Notes: generated by a model not told the origin, from the sequence alone. A DNA stretch of 64,000 bases from Siphonodentalium dalli (GCA_032622095.1 CP136066.1:111931319-111995318), one strand, 5' to 3'. Numbered from the stretch's first letter, positions 25,723-37,544 are shown. Translations and numbers: made by a program.

Positions 25723-26276
25723 ATGTTATTCCTCCATAATTTGAAGAGCTTATATATATATCTGGCCGACAAACAGAACATAGCACCTTGTAACTCGGTG
25801 TTAAAGATGCATAATCTGAATTAACGCTCGCAAATTAGTATTTCCTTGACTTCGGTAAAACATATTTGAATCGAGTCAAGGAATCAAAGCTCAGTGATCA
25901 GATATCGATTTTTAAAATCTATTATTTTTCACCACCGATAATATTTAGTGGCCCAGTAAAAGTCAACAAGAAGAAGGTCTAGGACCAAATTGAAGATGTG
26001 GATTTTTTTTTCCAAATATTTGACAAACCGACAAAATGTTGTGGAACAAAATGTTGCAGGTTTTGGCCAATTTTATTTTATAGTGGTCGGGGGTATATGC
26101 CTCGCTTGTTGATACATGTGAAAACGACCTCCCATAGAAGCCAGAGATTCTTACTTCACTGCCCATATCAGTCCCAGTTAGCGGCAGACCCAAACTTAAA
26201 CAAGAAAATCATAGTCATAAATGAGAACACACTCAAGACCATATATTATTAAGCATATATAGAGAATATAAAATGA
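25723..26276. other. no gene seen
   Basis: Plain AT-rich sequence. Open frames of 76-84 codons on both strands around 25963-26252 overlap each other and show no motif. Confidence 0.4.
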
Positions 26277-26392
26277 GTGTTTCTCTCATATGATATTTAT
26301 GAAACGAGTCTACGAATTTTCAGTTTTCTCGAGCCTCCGGCGAGAGAAAACTGAAAATTCGTGACGAGTTTCATATCATATGAGAGAAACAC
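26277..26392. repeat. foldback hairpin, about 116 bp
   Basis: GTGTTTCTCTCATATGATAT at the left is mirrored by ATATCATATGAGAGAAACAC at the right, and the pairing continues inward through CGAATTTTCAGTTTTCTCG to a GAGCCTCCGG turn, with a small bulge. It is flanked by GAATTACATATTCTATTTAT on the right, a string that recurs at about 26630, so the hairpin may be part of a 26.25-26.66 kb element. Confidence 0.75.
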
Positions 26393-27262
26393 GAATTACA
26401 TATTCTATTTATCAGATGACACCTATAAATTGATTATGACGACCAAAACGCACACAAATCACTAAATAGCTATATGACATCGGCAGCAAAAGGTTAATGT
26501 GACGTCACTTCATTGCACCGGAAGCCCAATTACACCTGGTGAACTAGCAGAAATAATATGCACGCGAAGATATAGTGCGCTATTCTGTTCTCAGTTTGTG
26601 ACATTATATCGTATGTTTATTAGATAAATAAGAATTACATATTCTATTTATCGTATAACAATGTCCAAAACTATATATTTCAAGATTATAATTGCGAGAA
26701 TTTCGGCATCGCGTTGATTAACGCGCACGAATTTGACCTGCATTTAGTTAGCGATGCGGCTCGCCCCGGCTGCCATTCAGCCAATCAGAACACACTTTTT
26801 GTCAACAAACCAATCAAATTATCGGAAGGTGATATGAACTAGTAATTGATATTAAATTGATTTATGACATACTTTCCAACATAAATAATGATTGAGTCAT
26901 ATGATAAATATAAATTATTATATAAAATATACTGGTTTCATGAATGCACCATCTCAGAATTCCGTTAAAACAACTAATCCTTCAAATTATTACAAAAACT
27001 ACGGCATATTGCTGCTCACCAAAAATCTACTAATGGGATTATATACACGCCCGATACTTCGCAATATGACCTTTATTCTACATTTCAACTGAGACATACA
27101 TCATCAGCAAATTTAGCTGGTATATTATGCATTATGTTCCCGCAATAAAATCTTCAAGAGTGGCCCAGCCATTGTTCATACCTAAACATCGAATGCAATT
27201 AACGCAGTCATACCAGTTACATACTGCAACAATGAGACATCCGCGAAGATACATCCGCAAAA
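26393..27262. other. no gene seen
   Basis: Contains the second GAATTACATATTCTATTTAT copy near 26630, itself within the palindrome GATAAATA...TATTTATC. No coding feature. Confidence 0.4.
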
Positions 27263-27420
27263 ACCCGAAATGTGTTGTCCTGCGAGATATCCCCATCGCT
27301 ATATAGTTCCATTGACACGGCCAGACCAGCCTTACTACATTTAGTAAAATAACTCGCATCGCATGAAACCCGAAATGTGTTGTCCTGCGAGTTATCCCCA
27401 TCGGCACGGCCAGATCAGTA
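27263..27420. repeat. direct repeat, 105-bp offset
   Basis: ACCCGAAATGTGTTGTCCTG at 27263 recurs at 27368, and the following ATCCCCATCG and CACGGCCAGA blocks recur as well, with a deletion in the second copy. Confidence 0.7.
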
Positions 27421-28388
27421 TATCAGTAAACACCCATAGTATTGGGCGTAATAATTATGTCAGCATGACTCTGAGCGTATGTTTACAGACTGCTTCCAGA
27501 TCAGAACTCGATACTTTATTGTTGAATTTTCTAGGAATGTTGCGGAAGTCCATTGTTTAGAAGGTCTTTTGTTCAGTCAATTAATCGGATGGCCTATATT
27601 TCATTGGTGGTGGGTTTAAAGGTGTGACAAGAAAATCAATAATACGGTCATGATCATAAAAGTGAAGTGAGGCACCCATGGACGCGAATATAGGGTGTCC
27701 TTTGGGGTGACACATTTCAAACTGCACCCCCTCCCCAATGCAGCCAGATAGGTCATTTCCTTTGCACCACAATTGGGCCAGTTTTGGATTTTCCAACTGG
27801 TTTCCCAAGCTTTCCAATTGATCGATGGCCATTACAATCCAAACATTGACCGAATTTAGCATTTTTTAGACTTTTGTGTAAAAACAATACATTTCCAAAT
27901 ACTGGTTGAAATATCAAACTATCATAAAAATTCAACGTACGTTTGGTCTGACATATCCAAACAATGTTCTGTCAGACATGAAATTTCCAACTGTTGAAAA
28001 ATTTTAGCCAAAGTTTGGAGTGAGACACCGCAGATGCACCCCACACCTGTCTATGTCACTGTATGTCACTGCATAAGCACCATTATTATAGCTATATAGG
28101 ATGTTCAAAAGTGCCTAGCAAGCGCAGTTTATATTTTCATAAATATATAGTGTCTTTTACACCAAAGTTATATTGTTATAATTATGTACATGTAGTAGCT
28201 CCTGGTGAATTGTTTTCAGCGATTAATTCTGGACGAAAGAATGTCTAAATTTTGCATGGTACAGAATGTACAAATGTCGTGTTCTATACAAAAGGGCACA
28301 ACTGATGTTTAATTTCGTCAATAATAGTTGAACGATGAAGACGCGGAGTGGGTCCTGTTGAATATCTACGACGCTGCTGGGTTCTGCT
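27421..28388. other. no gene seen
   Basis: Minus-strand open frames of 60-93 codons (27581-27935) lack start context and known motifs. Nothing supported. Confidence 0.35.
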
Positions 28389-28581
28389 CACAGGGGCCTG
28401 TATACGCGCTCCGCTGCCCGCCCCCCCCCCCCATTGCGCTGCCCATATACGCCGCTTCTATATATATATATCATTTTGGCAGTCCTTATTAGACTACCAT
28501 TAACGCGAAGCAGGTGCGTATATAGAAGCGGCGTATATGGGCAGCGCAAGTGGGCAGCGGAGCGCGTTACAGCCCCCTGTG
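28389..28581. mobile_element. MITE with CAGGGG ends (hAT-like?)
   Basis: The ends CACAGGGGCCTGTA and TACAGCCCCCTGTG are inverted, and pairing continues through CGCGCTCCGCTGCCC and GCGCTGCCCATATACGCCGC on either side of a spacer with CATTAACGCG. Length is about 190 bp. CAGGG-type termini are common in hAT transposons, but I do not see the expected 8-bp target duplication, so the class is tentative. A related copy lies at 32714-32862. Confidence 0.65.
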
Positions 28582-28809
28582 GTACTGCTGAATTGCTTTG
28601 ATGATGGTAGGACAATGCGATGCTGTTAAAGAGACATAATCCGATTTAACGCCCATAAATTACTATTTCGTCGGTTTCGGGGTTAAAAATACTGGAGCCG
28701 AGGAACCCACCCACCAAAGCCCAAAGTTATCAGATTTCGATTTTCAATATGTGTTAGAGAGAGAGAGATAGATACAAAACTGTTAAGTCTTTAAATTAAT
28801 TATTAGTTA

Positions 28810-29230
28810 CCTGAGGCAAACATCACCTATTGCATGACACTCTCCGGATAAAGTTACCTCTATCTTTTAATTTGATAATAAGCACTTTCTGTTGTTCATT
28901 ATTAGTGCCCCTTTAAGTCATCTTAGTTCAACGGCACCTATTCCATGATACTCCCTGTGTCTGACAGCGTGTCAAATTACCTAAGAATGCCCAATTTTCC
29001 CACATATCTTCTGGGCTTATAATAACGCTCTCCTTTGATCGGGTGTTAATATAATTTATTAGTCCCTATTTAAGTCATCTGAGGTAAAAGGCGCCAATCC
29101 CATGATATGCCCATGGTCAGGTGACCCACGTATTCCAATTTTCCTACATATCATCTAAGCTGATAAGGAACGCTATATATGATAGTCGTGTGAGGAAAAC
29201 GACACCTAGCTCACGACACTCGATCACCTG
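28810..29230. repeat. degenerate long tandem repeats
   Basis: Three diverged copies of a roughly 165-bp unit with TTTAAGTCATCT, GGCACCTATTCCATGATACT and CCAATTTTCCCACATAT-like blocks. Confidence 0.5.
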
Positions 29231-29561
29231 GTCAATTGAGTCATGTGTACAACTTTTCAACTCCGATCGTCCAGCCGTTTGTTAGACCATGGCGCGACAG
29301 ACAGACACATACCATTGAGTTTGATTAGTATATATTGTTTTACTATAGTATAGATTACGCACACGTGGCCGATGTCACAACACAAATAACCATAAATATA
29401 TATCAAGAAATGACTACACAATTGTAATTAGCATTTGAAAAAAAATCATCTATTATTACGCCACAGGGTGGTGTAAGTTGTTTTACAGATTTTGATATTC
29501 TGTGGTCGACTGGACGAAGGCATTGTGTGAGAATTATTTTTTGTACCTTACTCAATCGTAC

Positions 29562-29712
29562 CGATAGAATCACGTAGATGCTGAAATTGTAAAGTTAACG
29601 CCACCGGTGTATAATATGTTTTTGAAAATATGTATCAATCGTATCGATAGAGTCAGGACAGGCTGAAATTGTAAACTTAAAGTCACCAGTGTAATAATAT
29701 GTTGTTGAAATT
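29562..29712. repeat. two diverged copies of a 75-80 bp unit
   Basis: TCAATCGTACCGATAGA at 29562 is matched at 29635, and GCTGAAATTGTAAAGTTAA at 29580 is matched at 29662 with a following TCACCAGTGTAATAATATG block. Confidence 0.6.
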
Positions 29713-30485
29713 ATAAATAATCTGATAGCCTGAAAATAATGTATAACCCATTGGGAGCCCCTGGTGTAGTGAAGTGAATTATGGGTAATTTTAATTGGAG
29801 TGCGATGCCTGTTCCGTTGTAGTAACCGCCATCTTTTATTTTCTGGAATTATGGTAAGAGTTGCGCCTGGAACATGATAATCTTCTCGACTGTTTTTGCA
29901 TCCTAATCTATTCAAACTTTCTTTGATATCTTGGAAGGTGTTTTGGAAGGATTGTTTTGATATGTATATATATCATTTACCTTCCAAAAAGGTGAGTTTG
30001 ACGCCTGCATTTCTTGACATGAATATTAATTAGCGCTTGTCTGCAAGTACAGTGATCAGGTGATGGCGAATCGGCGTGTTTTATGAAAATGTCACCAAGA
30101 TTTCTCCACTCGATTCTCTTAAAATGCACCCTAATCGGTCAAATTCTTTTGATAGTTCAATCTAAATACATCTTAGCTATTATTCGGATCTGCTGTCCCG
30201 GCCGAAAAAGTTTTAGTTAAACCAAAACGGCTGTTGACAAAAGTCGTACTCGATGACCCGTACACGCTGTAAATTTATTATCGGAAAAAATTCAATTTCT
30301 TCCATCTAAAACATAATTACGCGGTGGACTCTGTCATTTTAATAATATATAAGTATTACACACAGACACACCAAGTCTCAGCTTAAAATTTTGATCCGAT
30401 GTTAAATAAATTTTAGGGCCCTGCGAATGTTTTCTGAGCTGTTCCATATTTGGCACCAGAGTCCATATTTGACCGGTTCTACCTG
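29713..30485. other. mostly featureless; possible first-exon signal
   Basis: At about 29827-29855 the plus strand reads CCGCCATCTTTTATTTTCTG and then GAATTATGGTAAGAG. A pyrimidine-rich tract followed by ATG directly abutting a donor GTAAG resembles first exons of housekeeping genes, but no second exon is recognisable, so I do not call a gene. The rest shows nothing. Confidence 0.2.
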
Positions 30486-30489
30486 ATGA

Positions 30490-31330
30490 TTGTGCGACAG
30501 TACAGTCGCGTTACTTTATACGTCAACATTGGTCATTATCACCCGACAAATTTATTTCGGTCTATCGTATCAACCCCTATTTCCCCCCGCGTAGCCTGAT
30601 TAAGTGTCAACATTGGTCTTTATCGCTCCACTAATTTTTATCGTTTCATCGGTATGAATTCCATATCCAATTATCCACATATAACCAACTCAACCTCTAA
30701 TCCCGGTCCAATTTATTTCTTTTTTCATCGCTATAGTCACGTTACGTAATATTTTATCACGTGATACTTGTACTTATATATCTATGGTATTACTATAGTA
30801 TACCATATACGTATATCAATTGCTATTCCTTTCTATATAATCCTGGTGCCATCTATAGAGGTAGAGATAAGTTCAGACCCCCCCCCCTCCAATTTTATAT
30901 CATTGCTGCTTTAGTACAGTCGCGATGCATTACATGGCAACATCGCTCCACTAATTTATGTCAGTTCATCGGTACGAACCCCTTTTTCTCCGAGTCCATA
31001 TAACCAACCCAAAATCTTATCCCGGCCTAAATTATTATTTTTATTTTCATCGGTATAGTTGTGTTACATACATATTTTTATCATTTGATTCTAATTTGCA
31101 TTGTACCACTATAGAAGTCCATAAATGACTATTATGGCACTATATAGAGATGACTAAGATTCTGACACCCCCCCCCCCTATTTTATAGCCTTGTTGCAAC
31201 AGTAGAGTTGAGATGCATAATATGTCAACATTGGTCGTTATTGCTCTACAAATTTATATCGGTTCAACCCTTAGTTCCCTGTATCGCCCACCCCTCCCTC
31301 AATTTATTTTTTTCATTTGTATTATAATCT
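30490..31330. repeat. degenerate repeats of about 90-400 bp spacing
   Basis: Four diverged copies of a segment with CAGTCGCG, GTCAACATTGGTC, CTCCACTAATTT and TTCATCGGTA blocks, near 30500, 30606, 30915 and 31202. Two copies carry C homopolymers, near 30879-30887 and 31167-31176. Confidence 0.55.
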
Positions 31331-31576
31331 CGTTACGTACACATTTTATCTCTTGTAACTTTTGCTTCAACATGCCGAGTAACGCTGCAGACAATACAAA
31401 ACTGACAAAATTTGAAATGTAAGCAGGTTTCAAACTCATCTTATCCAAGAAAAACTCTGGCTATATACGAAATTTGTGTATAAGGTGTACTTGCATTTGT
31501 TGCGTTAAAAACCAAAGGTCCCAAGTCAAGGTCCAAAATCCCCAACACACTGATGTGAGGTTTAACTCCATCTACA

Positions 31577-32407
31577 TACAGTAATGTCCAAAGTAATTGA
31601 CCGCTTAACCACAGCAGAATTATGGGTAATTTTTCAGGATTTTAAATCCTGAAAAATTACCCATAATTCTGCTGTGGTTAAGTGGTCAATTACTTTGGAC
31701 ATTACTGTAGCCCATATAAGGATGTGTGGGTTAATGATAACTCAATCCACATACAGTAATGTCCAAAGTAATTGACCACTTAACCACAGCAGAATTATGG
31801 GTAATTTTTAGGATTTTAAATCCTGAAAAATTACCCATAATTCTGCTGTGGTTAAGTGGTCAATTACTTTGGGCATTACTGTAACCAATATAAGGATTTG
31901 AGGTCTAATGATAACTCAATCCACATACAATAATGTCCAAAGTAATTGACCACTTAACCACAGCAGAATTATAGGTAATTTGTCAGGATTTTAAATGCTG
32001 AAAAATTACCCATAATTCTGCTGTGGTTAAGTGGTCAATTATTTTGGGCATTACTGTAACCAATATAAGGATGTGTGGGTTAATGATAACTCAATCCACA
32101 TACAGTAATGTCCAAAGTAATTGACCACTTAACCACAGCAGAATTATGGGTAATTTTTAGGATTTTAAATCCTGAAAAATTACCCATAATTCTGCTGTGG
32201 TTAAGTGGTCAATTACTTTGGGCATTACTGTAACCAATATAAGGATTTGAGGTCTAATGATAACTCAATCCACATACAATAATGTCCAAAGTAATTGACC
32301 ACTTAACCACAGCAGAATTATAGGTAATTTGTCAGGATTTTAAATGCTGAAAAATTACCCATAATTCTGCTGTGGTTAAGTGGTCAATTACTTTGGGCAT
32401 TACTGTA
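31577..32407. mobile_element. five tandem near-perfect palindromes (mariner-like MITEs)
   Basis: Units at 31577-31709, 31752-31883, 31926-32058, 32101-32232 and 32275-32407 are each about 132 bp and fold back almost completely. Each starts TACAGTAATGTCCAAAG (or TACAATAATG) and ends with the complement, around a GGATTTTAAATCC-type centre. Units are separated by about 42 bp holding CAATATAAGGAT and CAATCCACA. Every unit is bounded by TA, and CAGT-type ends with TA duplications fit Tc1/mariner-derived MITEs. Units 2-3 and 4-5 share private variants, so a 349-bp dimer has been duplicated. Confidence 0.85.
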
Positions 32408-32713
32408 ACCAATATAAGGATGTGAGGTTTAATGATAACTCAATCCACATAACCAATATACAGATGGGAGGTTTAATGAGAACTCGATCCATCCACATAA
32501 CTAATAAATATGTGTGAAAATACAAAAATAAAAAAACTTCCATGATAGCGTCCAATATGGACTACCTAATTCTGCTCCAAAAACATGTATATTGAATATA
32601 TGGATGTTTATTGGGGGGGGGGGGGGGCGATTATTTCAATGATATTTTCATTAACTGGGATCCAAAACCCGACCTACGGTATCAGTCATATGAGTTGTAA
32701 TTTACTTAAATAT
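32408..32713. other. no gene; G-run
   Basis: A partial repeat of the spacer (CAATCCACATAACCAATATA) follows the palindrome array. A run of about 17 G lies near 32612-32628. Confidence 0.5.
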
Positions 32714-32862
32714 TGCTATATACGCGCCTGCTTCACGTTAATGGTACTATAATAAGGTCCTTATTATAGTACCATTAACGTGAATCAGGCGCGTATATAG
32801 AAGCGGCGTATATGGGCTGTGCAAAAGGGGGCGGGCAGCGGAGCGCATTATATGTCCCTGTG
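32714..32862. mobile_element. second, partial copy of the CAGGGG-end MITE
   Basis: It shares GCGCGTATATAGAAGCGGCG, CGTATATGGGC, GGGCAGCGGAGCGC and the end GTCCCTGTGG with the element at 28389-28581, but its left end is missing. A perfect inner palindrome is centred at about 32756 (ATTATAGTACCATTAACGTG and its complement around AAGGTCCTT). Confidence 0.6.
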
Positions 32863-33346
32863 GTGATAAACGATGAGTAGACAGCACAATTAACTCACAC
32901 AATCAAAGTAAACAACTCCACGACGTTCGTTATAAAGCGTTGGATGAACTGGTTTGGGCACACATATGGAACCCTCAGAACACCAATATCCAACTATGAG
33001 TGAATAATCTTATAAAGGATCCAATAGATGCACGTAATGTAATATGCTTTGGAATAGAGTACTTTATAATTTGAGCTTACGATCCTTTGTGTGGTTGGAA
33101 CCGAGTGGCGGCATGCTCCCGGAAGAATAATTGGGCATCAGCATCAGTAATTATACCAGTACTTCGTGATCCCGGTGGAGTATAATCGATCGACAAAAGC
33201 ATATAACCCCGGTAGGGAAAATCCTAATGTGTCTGGTTATCCAGAATCAGCGTGTTGTTCACAGAACTCCGATATTGATCACAAGTTTATACTCAACTCG
33301 CGCGGACAAAGTGCTGCAAAATTCATGACTCGGTAATCTTTATTCC
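32863..33346. other. no gene seen
   Basis: Unique-looking sequence without supported features. Confidence 0.35.
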
Positions 33347-33441
33347 ATTCAGACCACATGTCCCTGGCACAATAGACCCCCACCACCCATATGTTTTTGG
33401 GTGGGGTCTATTGTGTCAGGGACCTGTGATTCAGACCACAT
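33347..33441. repeat. compact hairpin between 13-bp direct repeats
   Basis: ATTCAGACCACAT at 33347-33359 is repeated exactly at 33429-33441. Between them GTCCCTGGCACAATAGACCC pairs with GGGTCTATTGTGTCAGGGAC, with a short loop holding CACCCATATG. The stem extends with one mismatch into the flanking CACAT. Possibilities are a very small foldback insertion or a microRNA-like precursor; there is no expression evidence. Confidence 0.7.
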
Positions 33442-33489
33442 TATACATACAATAGCATGGAATATTCTATAGCTCCATTATCGTTCATT

Positions 33490-33660
33490 GTGTGATGTCG
33501 TTCTATCTTTTTATGGTGTACTTTCACTTTTATATGGTGTGGACATGTCTTTACATGTATCATAGGTATGGTGTCCAATTATCTGTATATATATGGTGTC
33601 CATTCACCTTTACGATGATGGCCACTGTTTTTTATATGATGTGCATACGACTTTATATAT
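33490..33660. repeat. degenerate TATGGTGT minisatellite
   Basis: About five loose copies of a 30-45 bp unit with TATGGTGTCCATTCACTTTT-like sequence. Confidence 0.5.
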
Positions 33661-33714
33661 ATATTTATAAGCTTGGCATCCAAAAGACTATTTATTAATA
33701 TCATAAACTGTTTA

Positions 33715-33749
33715 TTGATATATCATAAAATGAATTTATGATATATCAA
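33715..33749. repeat. small AT hairpin
   Basis: TTGATATATCATAAA is followed after a few bases by its complement TTTATGATATATCAA. Confidence 0.6.
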
Positions 33750-34045
33750 AAAGTTAAATTATTGATATGCTTTCTATTGTGTGATATCATACATTCGATT
33801 GTATAAATGATCAAACAATATCTTAAAGACCCTCTTAATTTTCGAACCCCCAGATCACATATATAAAATATATGCCGTAGTATATATACCATTTGAAAGA
33901 GGAAGCTCCAAAACATTGTATTATCAACTTATCCGGTGTAATAAACTAATATTCATACAAAACTTTTGTACAGTACGTACATACTGTTTACATCAACTCC
34001 ACGTCGGCAAATTTATGAAATCCACGCATGATAATGAAAAGAAAT

Positions 34046-34239
34046 TTTCTTACCGTGTTTCCCATTTGCGAAGAGCTGTTGTCTATAAAGCCAACACAAC
34101 GAATGCCAGTCAGGACACTGGCGTCATTGAACAGCATGTCAATGGGTCCATTATAAAGCGGCGAATATAAATGGTCCAAATTGTTATAATACAGATTTGC
34201 ACAAAATACATCAAAGAGCACAAGCCGAATAGCAAGCAG
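34046..34239 (-). other. possible exon with a donor site, product unknown
   Basis: The minus strand is open from 34239, and an ordinary-looking peptide (containing LFNDASVLTGIRCVGFIDNS) runs to a good donor match, AAACACG then GTAAGAAAA, at about 34052-34046. There is no convincing acceptor upstream and no match to a family I know. It may be one exon of an unrecognised gene or chance; the opposite strand also has an 84-codon frame (33916-34170). Confidence 0.2.
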
Positions 34240-34244
34240 TTACA

Positions 34245-34839
34245 GATAACAGGGACGTGAAGCCTTACCAAGGCTCTGATATGTGCATGGTTAAACGACT
34301 GCCAGTTTGATTGTATTCTATGTGATAAGATGCGCGTGGTTTGGTCAAAGTCCTCGGAAATTCCATTGATTTCTGCGCCATGTCGTCTTATATGGGCCCT
34401 CGAAGGGAAATTACGGCATCGCGTTTCAAGACTCGATCGATACTCATGGGATTTATTGTGAACTGACCTGAATTATTGAATTATGTATGATTCAATAATA
34501 CGATTCATGTTAAATTCCGCACGTGAGCACTATAGGAGCACATGCACTGAGAACACTTGACATCGACGGTCCACACACGAAGACGATTCCAATATTAAAT
34601 TCAACTGCCCATGTAGTGTTGATCCCGCGGAGAGCCGACTCAGTCGATACACGATTCTGTATATATAGACATGGCCGTACGGGGTCCGATATTTTGGTGG
34701 GGGGGGGGGGGGGGGGGGGTGGGGCTATACGAACAAATCAACAACAATATGTATAAATGCTATTCTCTTATGTAAGCTCTGTTCAAATACACATAATAAA
34801 TTGTTAACTTATTAACTACGGTGACATCGGCTACTTATT
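34245..34839. other. no gene; long G-run
   Basis: A run of about 20 G near 34700-34720. The 77-codon plus-strand frame through it (poly-Gly) is an artefact. Confidence 0.45.
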
Positions 34840-36975
34840 CCCAGTTCCTTATTCCTTATTCGGAAACATTATATATTGACCAAATACACGGTGCGGTAGG
34901 GTGGCCCATTCGAAAACAACATATAATAACCGAAAACCGCAACCCTCTAGCCCGTGCGGTTGCCACAGTAGGTGGCCAAAGTGGCAACCATAGCCGTTTG
35001 GGCATTTATGAACCGATTTGGACCAAATAAACGGTGCTGTAGGGTGGCCCACCCGAAAATAACATATAATAACCGAAAACCGCAACCCTCTAGCCCGTGC
35101 GGTTGCCACAGTAGGTGGCCAAAGTGGCAACCATAGCCGTTTGGGCATTTATGAACCGATTTGGACCAAATAAACGGTGCTGTAGGGTGGCCCACCCGAA
35201 AATAACATATAATAACCGAAAACCGCAACCCTCTAGCCCGTGCGGTTGCCACAGTAGGTGGCCAAAGTGGCAACCACAGCCGTTTGGGCATTTATGAACC
35301 GATTTGGACCAAATAAACGGTGCGGTAGGGTGGCCCACCCGAAAATAACATATAATAACCGAAAACCGCAACCCTCTAGCCCGTGCGGTTGCCACAGTAG
35401 GTGGCCAAAGTGACAACCATAGCCGTTTGGGCATTTATGAACCGATTTGGACCAAATAAACGGTGCTGTAGGGTGGCCCACCCGAAAATAACATATAATA
35501 ACCGAAAACCGCAATCCTCTAACCCGTGCGGTTGCCACAGTAGGTGGCCAAAGTGGCAACCATAGCCGTTTGGGCATTTATGAACCGATTTGGACCAAAT
35601 AAACGGTGCTTTAGGGTGGCCCACCCGAAAATAACATATAATAACCGAAAACCGCAACCCTCTAACCCGTGCGGTAGCCACAGTAGGTGGCCAAAGTGGC
35701 AACCACAGCCGTTTGGGCATTTATGAACCGATTTGGACCAAATAAACGGTGCGGTAGGGTGGCCCACCCGAAAATAACATATAATAACCGAAAACCGCAA
35801 CCCTCTAGCCCATGCGGTTGCCACAGTAGGTGGCAAAAGTGGCAACCACAGCCGTTTGGGCATTTATGAACCGATTTGAACCAAATAAACGGTGCGGTAG
35901 GGTGGCCCACCCGAAAATAACATATAATAACCGAAAACCGCAACCCTCTAGTCCGTGCGGTTGCCACAGTAGGTGGCCAAAGTGACAACCATAGCCGTTT
36001 GGGCATTTATGAACCGATTTGGACCAAATAAACGGTGCTGTAGGGTGGCCCACCCGAAAATAACATATAATAACCGAAAACCGCAATCCTCTAGCCCGTG
36101 CGGTTGCCACAGTAGGTGGCCAAAATGGCAACCATAGCCGTTTGGGCATTTATGAACCAATTTGGACAAAATAAACGGTGCGTTAGGGTGGCCCACCCGA
36201 AAATAACATATAATAACCGAAAACCGCAATCCTCTAACCCGTGCGGTAGCCACAGTAGGTGGCCAAAGTGGCAACCATAGCCGTTTGGGCATTTATGAAC
36301 CGATTTGGACCAAATAAACGGTGCTGTAGGGTGGCCCACCCGAAAATAACATATAATAACCGAAAACCGCAATCCTCTAACCCGTGCGGTTGCTAAAGTG
36401 TCAACCATAGCCGTTTGGGCATTTATGAACAGATTTGGACCAAATTAACGGTGCGGTAGGGTGGCCCACCCGAATTTAACATATAATAACCGAAAACCCA
36501 TGCGGTTGCCACAGTAGGTTGCCAAAGTGGCAACCATAGCCGTTTGGGCATTTTTGAACCGATTTGGACCAAATAAACGGTGCGGTAGGGTGGCCCACCC
36601 GAAAATAACATTATAATAACCGAAAACCGCAACCCTCTAGCCCTTGCCACAGTAGGTGGCCAAAGTGGCAACCATAGCCGTTTGGGCATTTATGAACCGA
36701 TTTGGACCAAATAAACGGTGGTCAAGGGAGGCCCACTCGAAAATAACATATAATAACCGAAAACCGCAACCATCTAGCCCGTGCGGTTGTCACAGTAGGT
36801 GGCCAAAGTGGCAACCACAGCTGTTTGGGCATTTACGAACCAATTTGGTCCAAATAAACGGTGCGGTAGGGTGGCCCACCCGAAAATAACATATAATAAC
36901 CGAAAACCGCAACCCTCTAGCCCATGCGGTTGCCACAGTAGGTGGCCAAAGTGGCAACCATAGCCGGTTTGGCAT
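34840..36975. repeat. 143-bp tandem satellite array
   Basis: About 14-15 direct copies with an exact 143-bp period over most of the array (for example 35090, 35233, 35376, 35519, 35662, 35805, 35948). The unit holds GAACCGATTTGGACCAAATA, GGTGCGGTAGGGTGGCCCAC, AACCGAAAACCGCAA and GGTGGCCAAAGTGGCAACCA. Copies differ by a few bases; those after about 36360 carry deletions. The left edge is TTCCTTATTCCTTATTCGGA at 34850. The ladder of 114-codon minus-strand frames is caused by the period and is not a gene family. Confidence 0.95.
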
Positions 36976-37430
36976 TTATAGACACCAGATACCAACAGTC
37001 GAATATGCTGGCCATACAGTATATAATACAACGATAAAATAAAGATGAACAATTACGTAAACCAACGCTTTATTAATTACAAATTCTCCGAATCCAACCA
37101 AACCACCGCTCGAGTCACGACTTTCAAACTAATTATATGGTTTGTTGCATCGTAACCCTCTATTGGACGATTCATGGTTGTCGGTACCAAGGAAACTATT
37201 TAACTTTTAAAAATGTGTTTTATAAAGAGATAATCCATCGTTAATAGCTTTAATTAATACATACTGCAATGGATACCCCGTTAAAGGCAGGGTACATTAA
37301 AGAAGGTCTATCTCTTTGTAAACATGTACGTGTTATATCGTTACCGTGGTTTAAGATATTAGATATGAATCGAAGACAGCTGTCCGAGCATGCTTCTATC
37401 GATTAATATTAATTATATTTCGAATAGAAT
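36976..37430. other. no gene seen
   Basis: Unique-looking AT-rich sequence following the 143-bp array. Confidence 0.35.
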
Positions 37431-37530
37431 TTAGTTCCCAGTTCCCAGTTCCTTATTCAGCTCCCCATTCAAAACTTTTTAGTTCCCAGTTCCCTGTTCC
37501 TTATTCAGCTCCTTATTCAAATTCAGTCTC
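37431..37530. repeat. TTCCCAGTTCC / TTCCTTATTC short repeats
   Basis: A block AGTTCCCAGTTCC...TTCCTTATTCAGCTCC is present twice. TTCCTTATTC is the same motif that borders the 143-bp-type arrays at 34850, 40370, 42335 and 60570. Confidence 0.65.
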
Positions 37531-37544
37531 CGATTCGAGAAATT

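Noticed and set aside
28389-28581. 8-bp target duplication expected for a hAT element
   Set aside because: Bases outside the CAGGGG ends do not match on the two sides, so I did not assign the element firmly to hAT.
28735-28770. Short GAGAGAGA run as a regulatory element
   Set aside because: Simple repeat with no gene nearby to regulate.
31577-32407. Regular repeat-spacer pattern reminiscent of a CRISPR array
   Set aside because: Repeats are 132-bp palindromes with near-identical spacers in a eukaryotic genome; no cas genes. MITE array fits better.
34849-37052. Ladder of 114-codon minus-strand frames starting every 143 bp, looking like a gene family or tandem protein repeat
   Set aside because: 143 is not a multiple of three, so frames change each unit, and open frames exist on both strands. 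They are a by-product of the satellite.
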